DNA from: Pseudomonadota bacterium
Lineage (GTDB): Bacteria > Pseudomonadota > Alphaproteobacteria > Sphingomonadales > Sphingomonadaceae
Assembly: GCA_021847605.1 (NCBI GenBank)
Contig: JAJZQN010000003.1
Location: 62,001-126,000, forward strand
DNA: 64,000 bases
Direction: 5' to 3'
Below are positions 43,534-51,419 of the stretch, piece after piece. Within the stretch, counting starts at the first letter, position 1. The number at the start of each line of letters is the position of its first letter. The notes below the pieces were generated by a model that was not told the DNA's origin, did no database searches, and saw only the letters and a list, made by a program, of their open reading frames with translations. The position numbers and the translations under genes are program-made.

Positions 43534-43739
43534 AAAACCGGCTCAGGCTTTTGCGGGCCGAACGGGACTGGAGCCAGAGCGACCTCGCCGCCCATCTGGG
43601 CATTTCGCGCCAGAGCGTGAACGCGATCGAGACGGGCAAATATGATCCGTCCCTGCCGCTCGCCTTCCGCATCGCCGATCTGTTCGCCTTGCGGATCGAG
43701 GATATTTTCTCGGCGGAAAATAAAGAGACGGAAGAATAA
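43530..43739 (+). CDS. Small XRE-family helix-turn-helix regulator
   Basis: This 69 aa protein consists of one HTH_3 domain: 'LRLLRAERDWSQSDLAAHLGISRQSVNAIETGKYDPSLPLAFRIADLF' (in part) with a short acidic tail. It starts with GTG inside the stop of the membrane protein (GTGA overlap). This short YozG/Cro-type regulator next to a membrane protein is usually autoregulatory, and the membrane partner may sense or sequester it. The target genes beyond the unit are unknown. Confidence 0.85.
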   Translation: MKNRLRLLRAERDWSQSDLAAHLGISRQSVNAIETGKYDPSLPLAFRIADLFALRIEDIFSAENKETEE

Positions 43740-43897
43740 GCCTTCCGCCATCCACCGAAAAATCTGTATATACAACTTAAGGCAATGACGAAAATGGCCA
43801 AAATTGTCCATCTCGCCGTTCATCTCCCGCACCAACCGCTCTTGTCCCTCGCCTGCAAGATCGATATTCCCCACCCATCGGGAAAGGAGGGCAGGCA

Positions 43898-44074
43898 ATG
43901 AAAATCCATCATTATGGCTTTGCGGTTCTGCTCTGCCTCGCAACCCTGTGGGGCGTCGCCCATAGCGGCCTGATGCCCGCGACCGGCATGGATGGGGCAG
44001 GGGACATGCGGTCCGTCGCCGCCTCGCACGGCACCTCGCCTGACCTGCGGCGCTATCTGCCCATCATTCGCTGA
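43898..44074 (+). CDS. Short exported peptide ORF, unknown
   Basis: A 58-codon ORF too short for the track begins MKIHHYGFAVLLCLATLWGVAHSG, a basic start plus hydrophobic core like a signal peptide. The rest, 'MPATGMDGAGDMRSVAASHG', is small and polar. A strong AAAGGAGGG stands 8 nt before the ATG. It converges within 4 nt of the DsrE gene end. I do not recognise a family. Alternatively the ORF is a chance product of the leading end of the intergenic region. Confidence 0.45.
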   Translation: MKIHHYGFAVLLCLATLWGVAHSGLMPATGMDGAGDMRSVAASHGTSPDLRRYLPIIR

Positions 44075-44077
44075 AAT

Positions 44078-44467
44078 TCAGGCGATCAGCAGCCGGGCAT
44101 TATCCGCCGTCGCCTGAAGAAAGGCGACCGGCCCGGTCACACGCATTCCAAAAGGCAAATCCGCCACCGTCATGCCCTGCACCGCCATGCCACTCTGACA
44201 GGCGCTGATCTCCACGCCCAGCGCCATCGCTTCTTCCAGCAATTGCGCCAATGTCGGTAGTCCTGCCTCCTGATGCGCTGCATCGCACGGCGCGGCGATC
44301 GGCCCCCGCACCAGCGTCACCGCATCCAGCTGCAGGAAGATCGCCGCCGCACCACACAAAGCCGCCTGTGCGCTCGCCAGCATCAACGCCCCGCGCAATC
44401 GCTCCGCATCCGGGGTCGTGACGATAATCCTTAAGGGGCGCACAGTTCCGCCGCGCATCCGGGGCAA
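44078..44467 (-). CDS. DsrE-family protein
   Basis: This protein of about 129 aa has the DsrE/F-like fold pattern: 'LRIIVTTPDAERLRGALMLASAQAALC' (in part), 'IFLQLDAVTLV', 'LPTLAQLLEEAMALGVEISACQSGMAVQG' (in part) with a conserved Cys in 'SACQSG', and 'VTGPVAFLQATADNARLLIA'. DsrE-like proteins bind persulfide or transfer sulfur (as in TusD) or act as unknown small-molecule carriers. The start is uncertain: ATG 44467, ATG 44458 or GTG 44443 are all in frame. It overlaps the end of the moeB-like gene and so belongs to its transcript. Confidence 0.75.
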   Translation of the reverse strand: MPRMRGGTVRPLRIIVTTPDAERLRGALMLASAQAALCGAAAIFLQLDAVTLVRGPIAAPCDAAHQEAGLPTLAQLLEEAMALGVEISACQSGMAVQGMTVADLPFGMRVTGPVAFLQATADNARLLIA

Positions 44468-45198
44468 GCCGGGTCTTTGGGAACGCTCAGCGTGCGGAAC
44501 CGCATCGACATCAGGTCCGCGATCATCAGTCGCCCGGCCATATCCTCGCCAAAAGGCACCAGCGCGCGGATCACTTCCAGCGCCGCCATGCTGCCCATCA
44601 CGCCGGTCAGTGCGCCGATCACCCCGGTTTCGGCGCAGTTGCGTTCAGGTGCATCCTCCGCCGCGCCGACCAGACAGCGGTAACAGGGCTTGTCCTTCTC
44701 CCACCCGCGATAGGTGGCCAACTGCCCCTCGAACGGCCCAACCGCCGCCGAAACCAGTGGCATCCGCATCTTCTGCGCTGCATCCGCCACCGCCAGCCGG
44801 GTCGCGAAATTGTCGCACCCGTCCAGCACCACATCTGCGTCGCGCAGCATCAGTCCGGCATTGTCCGCATCGATCCGCGCGTTGATGGGGATGAGTTTCA
44901 CGTCCGGGTTCAGCCGCGCCACCGCCGCCATCGCGGCCTCCGCCTTGGGCGCGCCGACATCATCCGTGCCGAACAGAACTTGCCGTTGCAGGTTGGACAG
45001 CGCCACCGCGTCATGATCGATCACCCGGATGGTGCCGACACCCGCCGCCGCCAGATAAAGGATGGCCGGGCTGCCGATGCCGCCGGCGCCGATCACCGCG
45101 ACGTCCGCCGACAGCAGCCGGGCCTGACCCGCGCCGCCAATTTCTTTCAGGATGATGTGGCGGGCATAACGGTCAAGCTGATCGTCGGTCAGCGTCAT
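44431..45198 (-). CDS. moeB: MoeB/ThiF-type adenylyltransferase (HesA family)
   Basis: This 255 aa protein starts MTLTDDQLDRYARHIILKEIGG and contains the ATP-binding loop 'VAVIGAGGIGSPAILYLAAAGVG' (in part), 'NLQRQVLFGTDDVG', the conserved Cys in 'RNCAETGV', and two zinc CxxC pairs ('CYRC' and 'CPGC'). No C-terminal rhodanese domain. This is MoeB, which adenylates the C-terminus of MoaD in molybdopterin synthesis, or a ThiS/other UBL-activating relative. No MoaD, MoaE or ThiS lies nearby. It overlaps the hypothetical gene upstream (45195-45198) and DsrE downstream, forming a tight sulfur-transfer-like pair. Confidence 0.85.
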   Translation of the reverse strand: MTLTDDQLDRYARHIILKEIGGAGQARLLSADVAVIGAGGIGSPAILYLAAAGVGTIRVIDHDAVALSNLQRQVLFGTDDVGAPKAEAAMAAVARLNPDVKLIPINARIDADNAGLMLRDADVVLDGCDNFATRLAVADAAQKMRMPLVSAAVGPFEGQLATYRGWEKDKPCYRCLVGAAEDAPERNCAETGVIGALTGVMGSMAALEVIRALVPFGEDMAGRLMIADLMSMRFRTLSVPKDPACPGCAAELCAP

Positions 45199-45599
45199 GG
45201 CGCATCCGACCACAGGAACCGTACCTGCGACCGCATCCATTGCGGCTCGGCCGATCCGCTCTTGGGAAAGCTGTTACGCAAAGTGCCCAATATGCGCCCG
45301 CTCACGAATTTTTCCACTTCGGGGCAACGCGCATTGACCGGCGCGATCTTCAGCGGCTTGCCGTCGCCCGACAGCAGGAACAGGACTTCGATTTCCAGCA
45401 ATTGCGACCCTTGATAGGGCTTCGCGCCGCTGCAATCACCCTTGCGATAGGCGCGGGCAACCTCTTCCGACCAGCGAGGTGAAATTTTGCGCCCCAACCA
45501 GCCTTCGATCACCGGCACATTGGACATATCCTGCGGCATCGGTGGCGCGGCGCCCGTCATCGGGGCAGCGGCCAGCATCAGCGAAAGCAGAATCGTCAT
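45195..45599 (-). CDS. Exported hypothetical protein
   Basis: This 134 aa protein has a signal peptide MTILLSLMLAAAPMTGAA. It includes 'NVPVIEGWLGRKISPRWSEEVARAYRKGDCSGAKPYQGS' (in part), 'LEIEVLFLLSGDGKPLKI' and 'CPEVEKFVSGRILG', with a likely disulfide between the two Cys. I recognise no catalytic motif. The ATG at 45599 is used because the signal begins there; the track start at 45680 runs into dut. It overlaps moeB by 4 nt and follows dut by 4 nt, so it is co-transcribed. Confidence 0.6.
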   Translation of the reverse strand: MTILLSLMLAAAPMTGAAPPMPQDMSNVPVIEGWLGRKISPRWSEEVARAYRKGDCSGAKPYQGSQLLEIEVLFLLSGDGKPLKIAPVNARCPEVEKFVSGRILGTLRNSFPKSGSAEPQWMRSQVRFLWSDAP

Positions 45600-45603
45600 G
45601 GAA

Positions 45604-46059
45604 TCATACTCCTGTCGAACCGAAGCCGCCTTCTCCCCTGACGGTCTCGTCCAGCATATCGACCAGCGCGAAGCTGGCAAGCTGCACCGGCGCCACGACC
45701 AGCTGCGCGATGCGGTCGCCCCGCTTGATGGGAAAGGGCTGATCGCCCAGGTTGATCAGAATGATCTTCAATTCGCCGCGATAATCGGCGTCGATCGTAC
45801 CGGGCGTATTGGGCAGGCTGATCCCATGTTTCAGCGCCAGCCCGGAACGCGGGCGCACCTGCACTTCATAGCCTTCGGGAATGGCCATGGCGAAACCCGT
45901 CGCCACCGCATGACGCGCGCCCGGTTCCAGTACCAGTTCCTCCGCCGACACCACGTCCATCCCGGCGGCATAGGCCGTGGCATAGGCGGGAACGGGCAGC
46001 CCTTCGCCATGGGGCAGGCGCTTGAGCTGAATTTCAATCGGCGACAGGGGAGAGGGCAT
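45604..46059 (-). CDS. dut: Deoxyuridine 5'-triphosphate nucleotidohydrolase
   Basis: This 151 aa protein has the five dUTPase motifs: '[11 protein letters not shown]', '[13 protein letters not shown]', '[11 protein letters not shown]', '[11 protein letters not shown]' and the C-terminal 'GEGGFGSTG'. It hydrolyses dUTP to dUMP, preventing uracil in DNA and feeding dTMP synthesis. The ATG at 46059 is preferred; the track start at 46065 is a TTG. It overlaps the end of coaBC by 26 nt, the usual coaBC-dut arrangement in alphaproteobacteria. Confidence 0.97.
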   Translation of the reverse strand: MPSPLSPIEIQLKRLPHGEGLPVPAYATAYAAGMDVVSAEELVLEPGARHAVATGFAMAIPEGYEVQVRPRSGLALKHGISLPNTPGTIDADYRGELKIILINLGDQPFPIKRGDRIAQLVVAPVQLASFALVDMLDETVRGEGGFGSTGV

Positions 46060-47299
46060 GGGCAACCTTTTCGATGAGTTTCTGCGCGACCTCGCCTTTG
46101 GGCAGGGACGGCCATGATTCTATGCCTTGGGCAGTCACGATCTGGATCGCATTATCATCGCCGCCCATCGCATTGCCCGACACGTCATTGGCGACGATCC
46201 AGTCGGCGCCCTTGCGCGCCAGTTTCGCCTGCGCATGTTCGGCGATCTTCTGTGTCTCGGCCGCAAAACCGATCAACAGGGCAGGGCGCTGCGCGCCATG
46301 GCCCAGCGTCGCGAGAATATCAGGATTTTCGACGAGCGTCAGGGGCGCGGGCCTGCCCGATCCATCCTTCTTGAGCTTCTGATCGGCGGCATCGGCCGTG
46401 CGCCAGTCGGCCACGGCGGCAACCATGATCGCGACGTCGGCGGGCAACGCCGCCTCGACCGCCGCCATCATCTCCCGTGCCGTCTGCACATCCACCCGAT
46501 CGACCCCGGCGGGCGTCGGCTGGTTCACCGGCCCGGCAACCAGCGTGACGCGCGCGCCAGCCCTCGCGGCGGCGGCGGCAATGGCAAAGCCCTGTTTGCC
46601 TGAAGAACGATTGGCGATGTACCGCACCGGATCGATCGGCTCATGCGTCGGCCCGGCGGTAATCAAGACATGCTTCCCGGCCAAGGCGCCGCTCGCCTCA
46701 AGGGCTGTCGCGAAATCCCGATGGTTGATGACAAACTGTTCCAGCGGATCGGCAACCTTCGGCAGCGCCAGCAATCGCTCGATCTCCGCCGCGATCGCTT
46801 CCGGCTCGGGCAGGCGACCCTTGCCGAATTCGCCACATGCCATGGCGCCATCGTCCGGCTCCATGATGCGGATGCCGTCGGCGCGCAACTGCGCCAGATT
46901 GCGCTGGGTCGCGGCATGATGCCACATCCGCACATTCATCGCCGGCACGGCCAGCACCGGCTTGTCGGTGGCGAGGAGCAGGGTGGTAGCCAGATCGTCG
47001 GCGATCCCGCCCGCCATCTTAGCCAGGATATTGGCGGTGGCCGGCGCCACCACGACCAGATCGGCCTGCCGCGACAACTGGATATGCCCGATCTCGCGCT
47101 CTTCCTTCAGGTCGAACATATCCCCATAGACATGATCCTCCGTCAGCACGCCCAGCGACAGCGGCGTCACGAACTGCGTGGCGCTCTGCGTCAGCACCGC
47201 CCGCACGGCGATGCCCCGCTTGCGCAGCAACCGCACCAGTTCAAGCGACTTATAGGCGGCAATACCGCCCGATATGATAAGAAGGACGCGCTGGGTCAT
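46034..47299 (-). CDS. coaBC: Bifunctional phosphopantothenoylcysteine decarboxylase/synthase
   Basis: This 421 aa protein has the flavin-dependent CoaC half: '[22 protein letters not shown]' (in part), '[27 protein letters not shown]' (in part), 'AMNVRMW' and the catalytic-loop '[13 protein letters not shown]'. The CoaB half follows: '[17 protein letters not shown]' with '[12 protein letters not shown]' and 'FAAET'. It makes 4'-phosphopantetheine from phosphopantothenate and cysteine. The track start (47311) includes four extra residues; the ATG at 47299 fits the homologue start. Follows ubiB after about 140 nt and overlaps dut. Confidence 0.96.
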   Translation of the reverse strand: MTQRVLLIISGGIAAYKSLELVRLLRKRGIAVRAVLTQSATQFVTPLSLGVLTEDHVYGDMFDLKEEREIGHIQLSRQADLVVVAPATANILAKMAGGIADDLATTLLLATDKPVLAVPAMNVRMWHHAATQRNLAQLRADGIRIMEPDDGAMACGEFGKGRLPEPEAIAAEIERLLALPKVADPLEQFVINHRDFATALEASGALAGKHVLITAGPTHEPIDPVRYIANRSSGKQGFAIAAAAARAGARVTLVAGPVNQPTPAGVDRVDVQTAREMMAAVEAALPADVAIMVAAVADWRTADAADQKLKKDGSGRPAPLTLVENPDILATLGHGAQRPALLIGFAAETQKIAEHAQAKLARKGADWIVANDVSGNAMGGDDNAIQIVTAQGIESWPSLPKGEVAQKLIEKVAHALSPVAD

Positions 47300-47442
47300 G
47301 ATCGATCGCACATTTGGTCGTGCTACCCCCGCTTGTCCAGTCTATTAGCCTGCATGCAGACATGCGGGGGCAGCTATGGTGATCCAGCAAATCGGCAGCG
47401 ATGTGAGAAGCAGGCGGGCATAGGAATGATCCCGCCGGCTGG

Positions 47443-48984
47443 TCATGACAGCAATTGCATGCCCCACATCGCGCCAGCCCCGGCCACGGCTGCAACCACG
47501 GCCACAACCGCATAGCGCCATCCGCCGCCCACGCGGATCAGCTTGACCTCGCCCAGTGGCGGCGGGGGCGGTGCGCCGCCCTTTTCGGGGAAGGCGTCCT
47601 CGATGCGCTTCACCAAACCCGGCAAACGCTGGAGCGTGCGCCAGCTTTCGATCAGCGTGTCGGCGGCCTTCGCCTCCGGCCCCAGTTCGTCGCGCAGCCA
47701 GCCCTTCACATAGGGGCCGCTCGTCTCCCACAGGTTGATGTCGGGGTCGAGCGCGGTCGCCACGCCCTCCACCATCACCATCGTCTTTTGCAGCAACAGC
47801 AGGTGCGGCTGGGTCTGCATGTCGAAATCGCGGGTGATGGCGAACAGCCCGTCCAGCATCCCGCCGACCGACAATTCGCGCACAGGTTTGCCGCGCATGG
47901 GTTCGCCCACGGCGCGCAGGGCGGTGGCGAACTCGGCGACATTATGATGGGCCGGCACATATTGCGCCTCGAAATGGATTTCGGCGACGCGCTTATAATT
48001 GCCGGTGATCAGGCCATAGAGAATCTCGGCCAGCCACATGCGCGCGCGCCGGTCGATCCGCCCCATGATGCCGAAATCGATGGCGACGATGTCGCCATTG
48101 GCTTTCACGAACAGGTTTCCCTGATGCATGTCGGCGTGGAAGAATCCCTCGGCAATCGCCTGCCGCAGGAATGCGTTGACGAGGCGGGCGGCGATGTCCT
48201 TCACATCATGGCCCGCCGCGATCAGGGCGGCGCGATCGGAAATCTTGATCCCGTCGATCCACTCCATCGTCATGACCTTGCCGGTCGTGCGGTCCCAGTC
48301 GATGGCGGGGATGCAATATCCCGGCATCGCCTCCATCGCCTCGGACAGTTCCGATGCTGACGCGGCCTCGCGCCGCAAATCCAGTTCGCGGGTGGTCCAG
48401 CGTTTGAAGTTTGCGATGACGAGGCGGGGGCGCAGCCGGGCGATTTCGCCGCCCAGTTGCTCGACATGGGCGGCCGCCCATTCATAGGTCTGGATGTCGC
48501 GGTTGAACTGGTCGATCACGCCGGGGCGGATCACCTTGACCGCGACGTCGCGCCCGTCGGTGGTGACGGCGCGATGGACCTGCGCGATGGATGCGGCTCC
48601 AACCGGCACTTCGTCGAACCGGCTATAGACTTGTTCCAGCGGACGGCCGAAACTCGCCTCTATCTGCGCCCGGATCGTATCGAACGACACGGGGGGCAGG
48701 GCGTCCTGCAATCGCAACAGGTCGTTGGCGGCATGATCGCCGACCAGATCGGGTCGCGTCGCCAGCGTCTGGCCCAGCTTGATCGCGGCCGGACCGATCG
48801 ACTGAAACGCATCGGCATAGCGCGGCTGTTTGGGCACGCGCGCGCCGAAACGGGCGATCCGCACCAGCCGCCGTACCGGCGCAGGGGTTAACGGATCACG
48901 CTCGATCCCGGTCAGCGCGCCATGCCGCGCCAGCGTTCGGCCCCATTTGATGAGGCGCCAGAGATGCGTGATATGCGCGGTCAT
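47443..48984 (-). CDS. ubiB: ABC1-family atypical kinase/ATPase UbiB
   Basis: This 513 aa protein has the UbiB signature 'PAAIKLGQTLATRPDLVGD' (KxGQ motif), 'VPVGAASIAQVHRAV', 'VIRPGVIDQFNRDIQT', 'FHADMHQGNLFV', 'IAIDFGIMGRID' and C-terminal transmembrane segments 'AVVAVVAAVAGAGAMWGM'. It is the ATPase/kinase-like factor that supports ubiquinone synthesis at the membrane. It follows ubiE by 7 nt, the common ubiE-ubiB pair. The long C-terminal TM hairpin anchors it to the inner membrane. Confidence 0.93.
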   Translation of the reverse strand: MTAHITHLWRLIKWGRTLARHGALTGIERDPLTPAPVRRLVRIARFGARVPKQPRYADAFQSIGPAAIKLGQTLATRPDLVGDHAANDLLRLQDALPPVSFDTIRAQIEASFGRPLEQVYSRFDEVPVGAASIAQVHRAVTTDGRDVAVKVIRPGVIDQFNRDIQTYEWAAAHVEQLGGEIARLRPRLVIANFKRWTTRELDLRREAASASELSEAMEAMPGYCIPAIDWDRTTGKVMTMEWIDGIKISDRAALIAAGHDVKDIAARLVNAFLRQAIAEGFFHADMHQGNLFVKANGDIVAIDFGIMGRIDRRARMWLAEILYGLITGNYKRVAEIHFEAQYVPAHHNVAEFATALRAVGEPMRGKPVRELSVGGMLDGLFAITRDFDMQTQPHLLLLQKTMVMVEGVATALDPDINLWETSGPYVKGWLRDELGPEAKAADTLIESWRTLQRLPGLVKRIEDAFPEKGGAPPPPPLGEVKLIRVGGGWRYAVVAVVAAVAGAGAMWGMQLLS

Positions 48985-48991
48985 GCGGGCT

Positions 48992-49723
48992 TCAGATCTT
49001 CCATCCGCTATGGATTGCGACCAGCCCGCCCAATATCGGTTCGACCTTGGTATTCACGAACCCGGCGTCGCGGATCATCGCCTCGAATGTGGGCATGGGC
49101 GGGAAGCGACGGATTGATTCGATCAGATAGCGATAGCTGTCGGCGTCATTGGCGAACAGCTTGCCCAGTTGCGGGACCAGCTTATGCGAGTAGACGTCAT
49201 AGACATCCGAAAAGCCCGGCCATGTCGTGGTGGAAAATTCCAGACAGAAGAAACGCCCGCCGGTCTTCAGCACCCGATTCGCCTCACGCAGCGCCTTGTC
49301 GATATGAGTGACGTTGCGGATGCCGAATGCGATCGTATAGGCATCGAACGCTTTGTCGCTGAATGTCAGCTCCTCGGCATTCTGTTCCGACCAGATCAGG
49401 CCTTCATAGCCCTTCTTCTTCGCCCGCTCGACGCCCACGGCCAGCATTTCGGGGTTGATGTCCGACACGGTGATGTCGGCGCCATGCTTGTACATGCGAA
49501 ACGCGATGTCACCGGTGCCGCCGGCCATATCCAATATCTGTTCGCCCCGGCGCGGTTTCACCCGGCGTACGAACTGATCCTTCCACAATCGATGTGCGCC
49601 ACCGGACATGGCGTCGTTCATCAGGTCATATTTGCTCGCGACGTTGGAAAAGACTTCGCGGACCATGCCCTGTTTTTCAGCGGCATCGACGTCGCGATAG
49701 CCGAAGGATGCTGTGTCGTTCAT
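48992..49723 (-). CDS. ubiE: Ubiquinone/menaquinone C-methyltransferase UbiE
   Basis: This 243 aa protein starts MNDTASFGYRDVDAAEKQGMVREVFSNVASKYDLMNDAMSGG and has 'ILDMAGGTGDIAFRM' (motif I), 'VSDINPEML', 'AFGIRNVTHIDKALREANRVLKTGGRFFCLEFS' (in part) and 'GGLVAIHSGWKI'. It methylates the quinone ring in ubiquinone (and menaquinone) synthesis. The track start (49786) is trimmed to the ATG at 49723. It is divergent from mutM, 79 nt away; the promoter pair in that gap was not resolved. Confidence 0.95.
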   Translation of the reverse strand: MNDTASFGYRDVDAAEKQGMVREVFSNVASKYDLMNDAMSGGAHRLWKDQFVRRVKPRRGEQILDMAGGTGDIAFRMYKHGADITVSDINPEMLAVGVERAKKKGYEGLIWSEQNAEELTFSDKAFDAYTIAFGIRNVTHIDKALREANRVLKTGGRFFCLEFSTTTWPGFSDVYDVYSHKLVPQLGKLFANDADSYRYLIESIRRFPPMPTFEAMIRDAGFVNTKVEPILGGLVAIHSGWKI

Positions 49724-49802
49724 GTTTAGCCCTCTAGACAGAGTTGCGTCGCTGTTCCAGCCAAGATGCTGCAATTGTCCCATCACTTCCTAGATAATGG
49801 TC

Positions 49803-50615
49803 ATGCCTGAACTTCCCGAAGTCGAAACCACTGTAGCGGGCCTGCGCTCTGTCCTTGAAGGGGCGGTGCTGACCCGTGTGGAGCCGCGCCGTGCGGACCT
49901 GCGTTTTCCCATCCCCGTCGACCTGCGGCAAAGGCTGACCGGCGCTACCGTCACCGCCCTGTCGCGCCGCGCCAAATATGGGCTTGTCGAAACCGATCGG
50001 GGCGACATGATGATCTTTCACCTCGGCATGTCGGGCCGCTGGCGAGTCGATCCGACGGAAATCGGCACGCATGATCATCTGATATTGGAAACCGCTGCCG
50101 GACGTCTCCTTTCACTCAATGATCCCCGCCGCTTCGGTTCGGTCGATCTGGTGCGCAGCGACGGCTGGACCAGCTATTCTCCTTTCACCCGCATGGGACC
50201 AGAGCCGCTGGGGACGGATTTCGACGCCGCCTATCTGGCAGGCGTGCTGGCGGGAAAGGCGACCTCGATCAAGGCGGCTCTGTTGGACCAGCGGATCGTG
50301 GCGGGGCTTGGCAATATTTATGTGTGTGAGGCACTGAACATGGCGGGCATCGCGCCGACTCGCGCGGCGGGCAAGATCAGCCGGGTGCGATTGACCTTAT
50401 TGGTCGATTCGATTCGGGATGTGCTGGCGGCGGCCATCGTCGCGGGCGGATCGACTTTGCGCGATTATGCGCGGCCGGACGGCGAACTGGGCTATTTTTC
50501 CAAGCAATGGCGCGTATATGGCCGGGAAGGGCAGGCATGCCTTTGCGGAGGCACGGTTCAACGTCGCATCGATGGCGGTCGGTCGACCTTTTTCTGCCCG
50601 AAATGTCAGCGATAG
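49803..50615 (+). CDS. mutM: Formamidopyrimidine-DNA glycosylase
   Basis: This 270 aa protein begins MPELPEVETTVAGL; Pro2 and Glu3 are the catalytic N-terminal pair, so the start must be the ATG at 49803 and not the track ATG at 49797. It has the DNA-binding 'LGMSGRW', 'DPRRFGSVDL', the H2TH region 'IKAALLDQRIVAGLGNIYVCEALNMAGI' (in part) and the C-terminal zinc finger 'CLCGGTVQRRIDGGRSTFFCPKCQR' (in part). It removes 8-oxoguanine and formamidopyrimidines from DNA. Next to rpsT, conserved order. Confidence 0.97.
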   Translation: MPELPEVETTVAGLRSVLEGAVLTRVEPRRADLRFPIPVDLRQRLTGATVTALSRRAKYGLVETDRGDMMIFHLGMSGRWRVDPTEIGTHDHLILETAAGRLLSLNDPRRFGSVDLVRSDGWTSYSPFTRMGPEPLGTDFDAAYLAGVLAGKATSIKAALLDQRIVAGLGNIYVCEALNMAGIAPTRAAGKISRVRLTLLVDSIRDVLAAAIVAGGSTLRDYARPDGELGYFSKQWRVYGREGQACLCGGTVQRRIDGGRSTFFCPKCQR

Positions 50616-50732
50616 CATCACGCACGCTGGTTGACGCATCCCACGATCACCTGTAAGGGGCGCACCTTCACGAGGCAGATCGGCGAATCCGGTTGGCCTC
50701 TTCCAAAGATTTGATGAGAACCGAGGAATAGA

Positions 50733-50996
50733 ATGGCCAATACGCCGCAAGCCAAGAAGCGCATCCGTCGCAACGAGCGCCGCGCCGCAATCAATGGTGC
50801 CCGCGTCAGCCGGATTCGCACCCTGGTGAAGAAGGTGGAAGCCGCCATCCTCGCCGGTGACAAGGCTGCTGCCGCGACCGCCCTTCAGACCGTTCAGCCT
50901 GAACTGGCTCGCGGCGTTGCCCGCGGCGTGCTGCACAAGAACACCGCAGCGCGCAAGTTCGGCCGTCTGACCAAGGCCGTCAGCGCGATCGCCTAA
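50733..50996 (+). CDS. rpsT: 30S ribosomal protein S20
   Basis: This 87 aa helical basic protein begins [36 protein letters not shown], then '[19 protein letters not shown]', the standard S20 sequence. It binds 16S rRNA in early 30S assembly. It is followed by a very strong terminator and sits between mutM and dnaA. Confidence 0.98.
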   Translation: MANTPQAKKRIRRNERRAAINGARVSRIRTLVKKVEAAILAGDKAAAATALQTVQPELARGVARGVLHKNTAARKFGRLTKAVSAIA

Positions 50997-51419
50997 ATCC
51001 CTGACGGGATTTGTTAGATTTCGAAAAGCCCGCTTCGGCATGCCGAAGCGGGCTTTTCGTCATGGCTTCATAATTCGGTCATGATTGCAATTGGCGCTTT
51101 TCCCACGATTCGACGCGCTGCAATAAAGAATTAATCATTTATATTACTGTTTTTGTGTGATTTTTTATTCTCTCCCCAATTTCCGTGGGTTTGCCGAGTC
51201 AACGGCTTTATTTCATTTTTTTGAAGGTTCGCGCCCTTGATCCGGGCCTGCGCGCCTGTCTATTTCTGACCTCCGGCCGCAGTCGAATCACCTTTGCGCG
51301 GTCGTCTTGAGAATGAATGGTACGAATTGCTCGGCAAGGCGGGGGTCTTGCCGGTGGGGTATCTTTGTCGCGTTTTTCGCCCGGCGAACGGGGGGCGTAA
51401 TGGTGGGGTCGCGAAGTCG
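50997..51419. other. AT-rich dnaA leader region; no gene
   Basis: After the rpsT terminator the sequence is conspicuously AT-rich (ATAAAGAATTAATCATTTAT; GTGATTTTTTATTCTC; TTTATTTCATTTTTTTGAAGG) for a genome of this GC content. It probably holds the dnaA promoter. I did not find convincing DnaA boxes (TTATCCACA) here, so I do not call it an origin. Confidence 0.5.
51022..51059 (+). terminator. Strong rho-independent terminator of rpsT
   Basis: CGAAAAGCCCGCTTCGGC, AT, GCCGAAGCGGGCTTTTCG is a perfect 18 bp palindrome; the U-rich 3' arm provides the slip region. It is symmetrical, so it can terminate transcription from either side. Confidence 0.9.

Noticed and set aside
43785-43901. 38-codon ORF (MTKMAKIVHL...) before the short exported ORF
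   Set aside because: No convincing ribosome binding site; the ATGA overlap with the next ORF is suggestive but could be chance.
51060-51419. Chromosomal origin upstream of dnaA
   Set aside because: AT-rich, but no clustered TTATCCACA-type boxes could be seen; neighbouring position alone is not enough.
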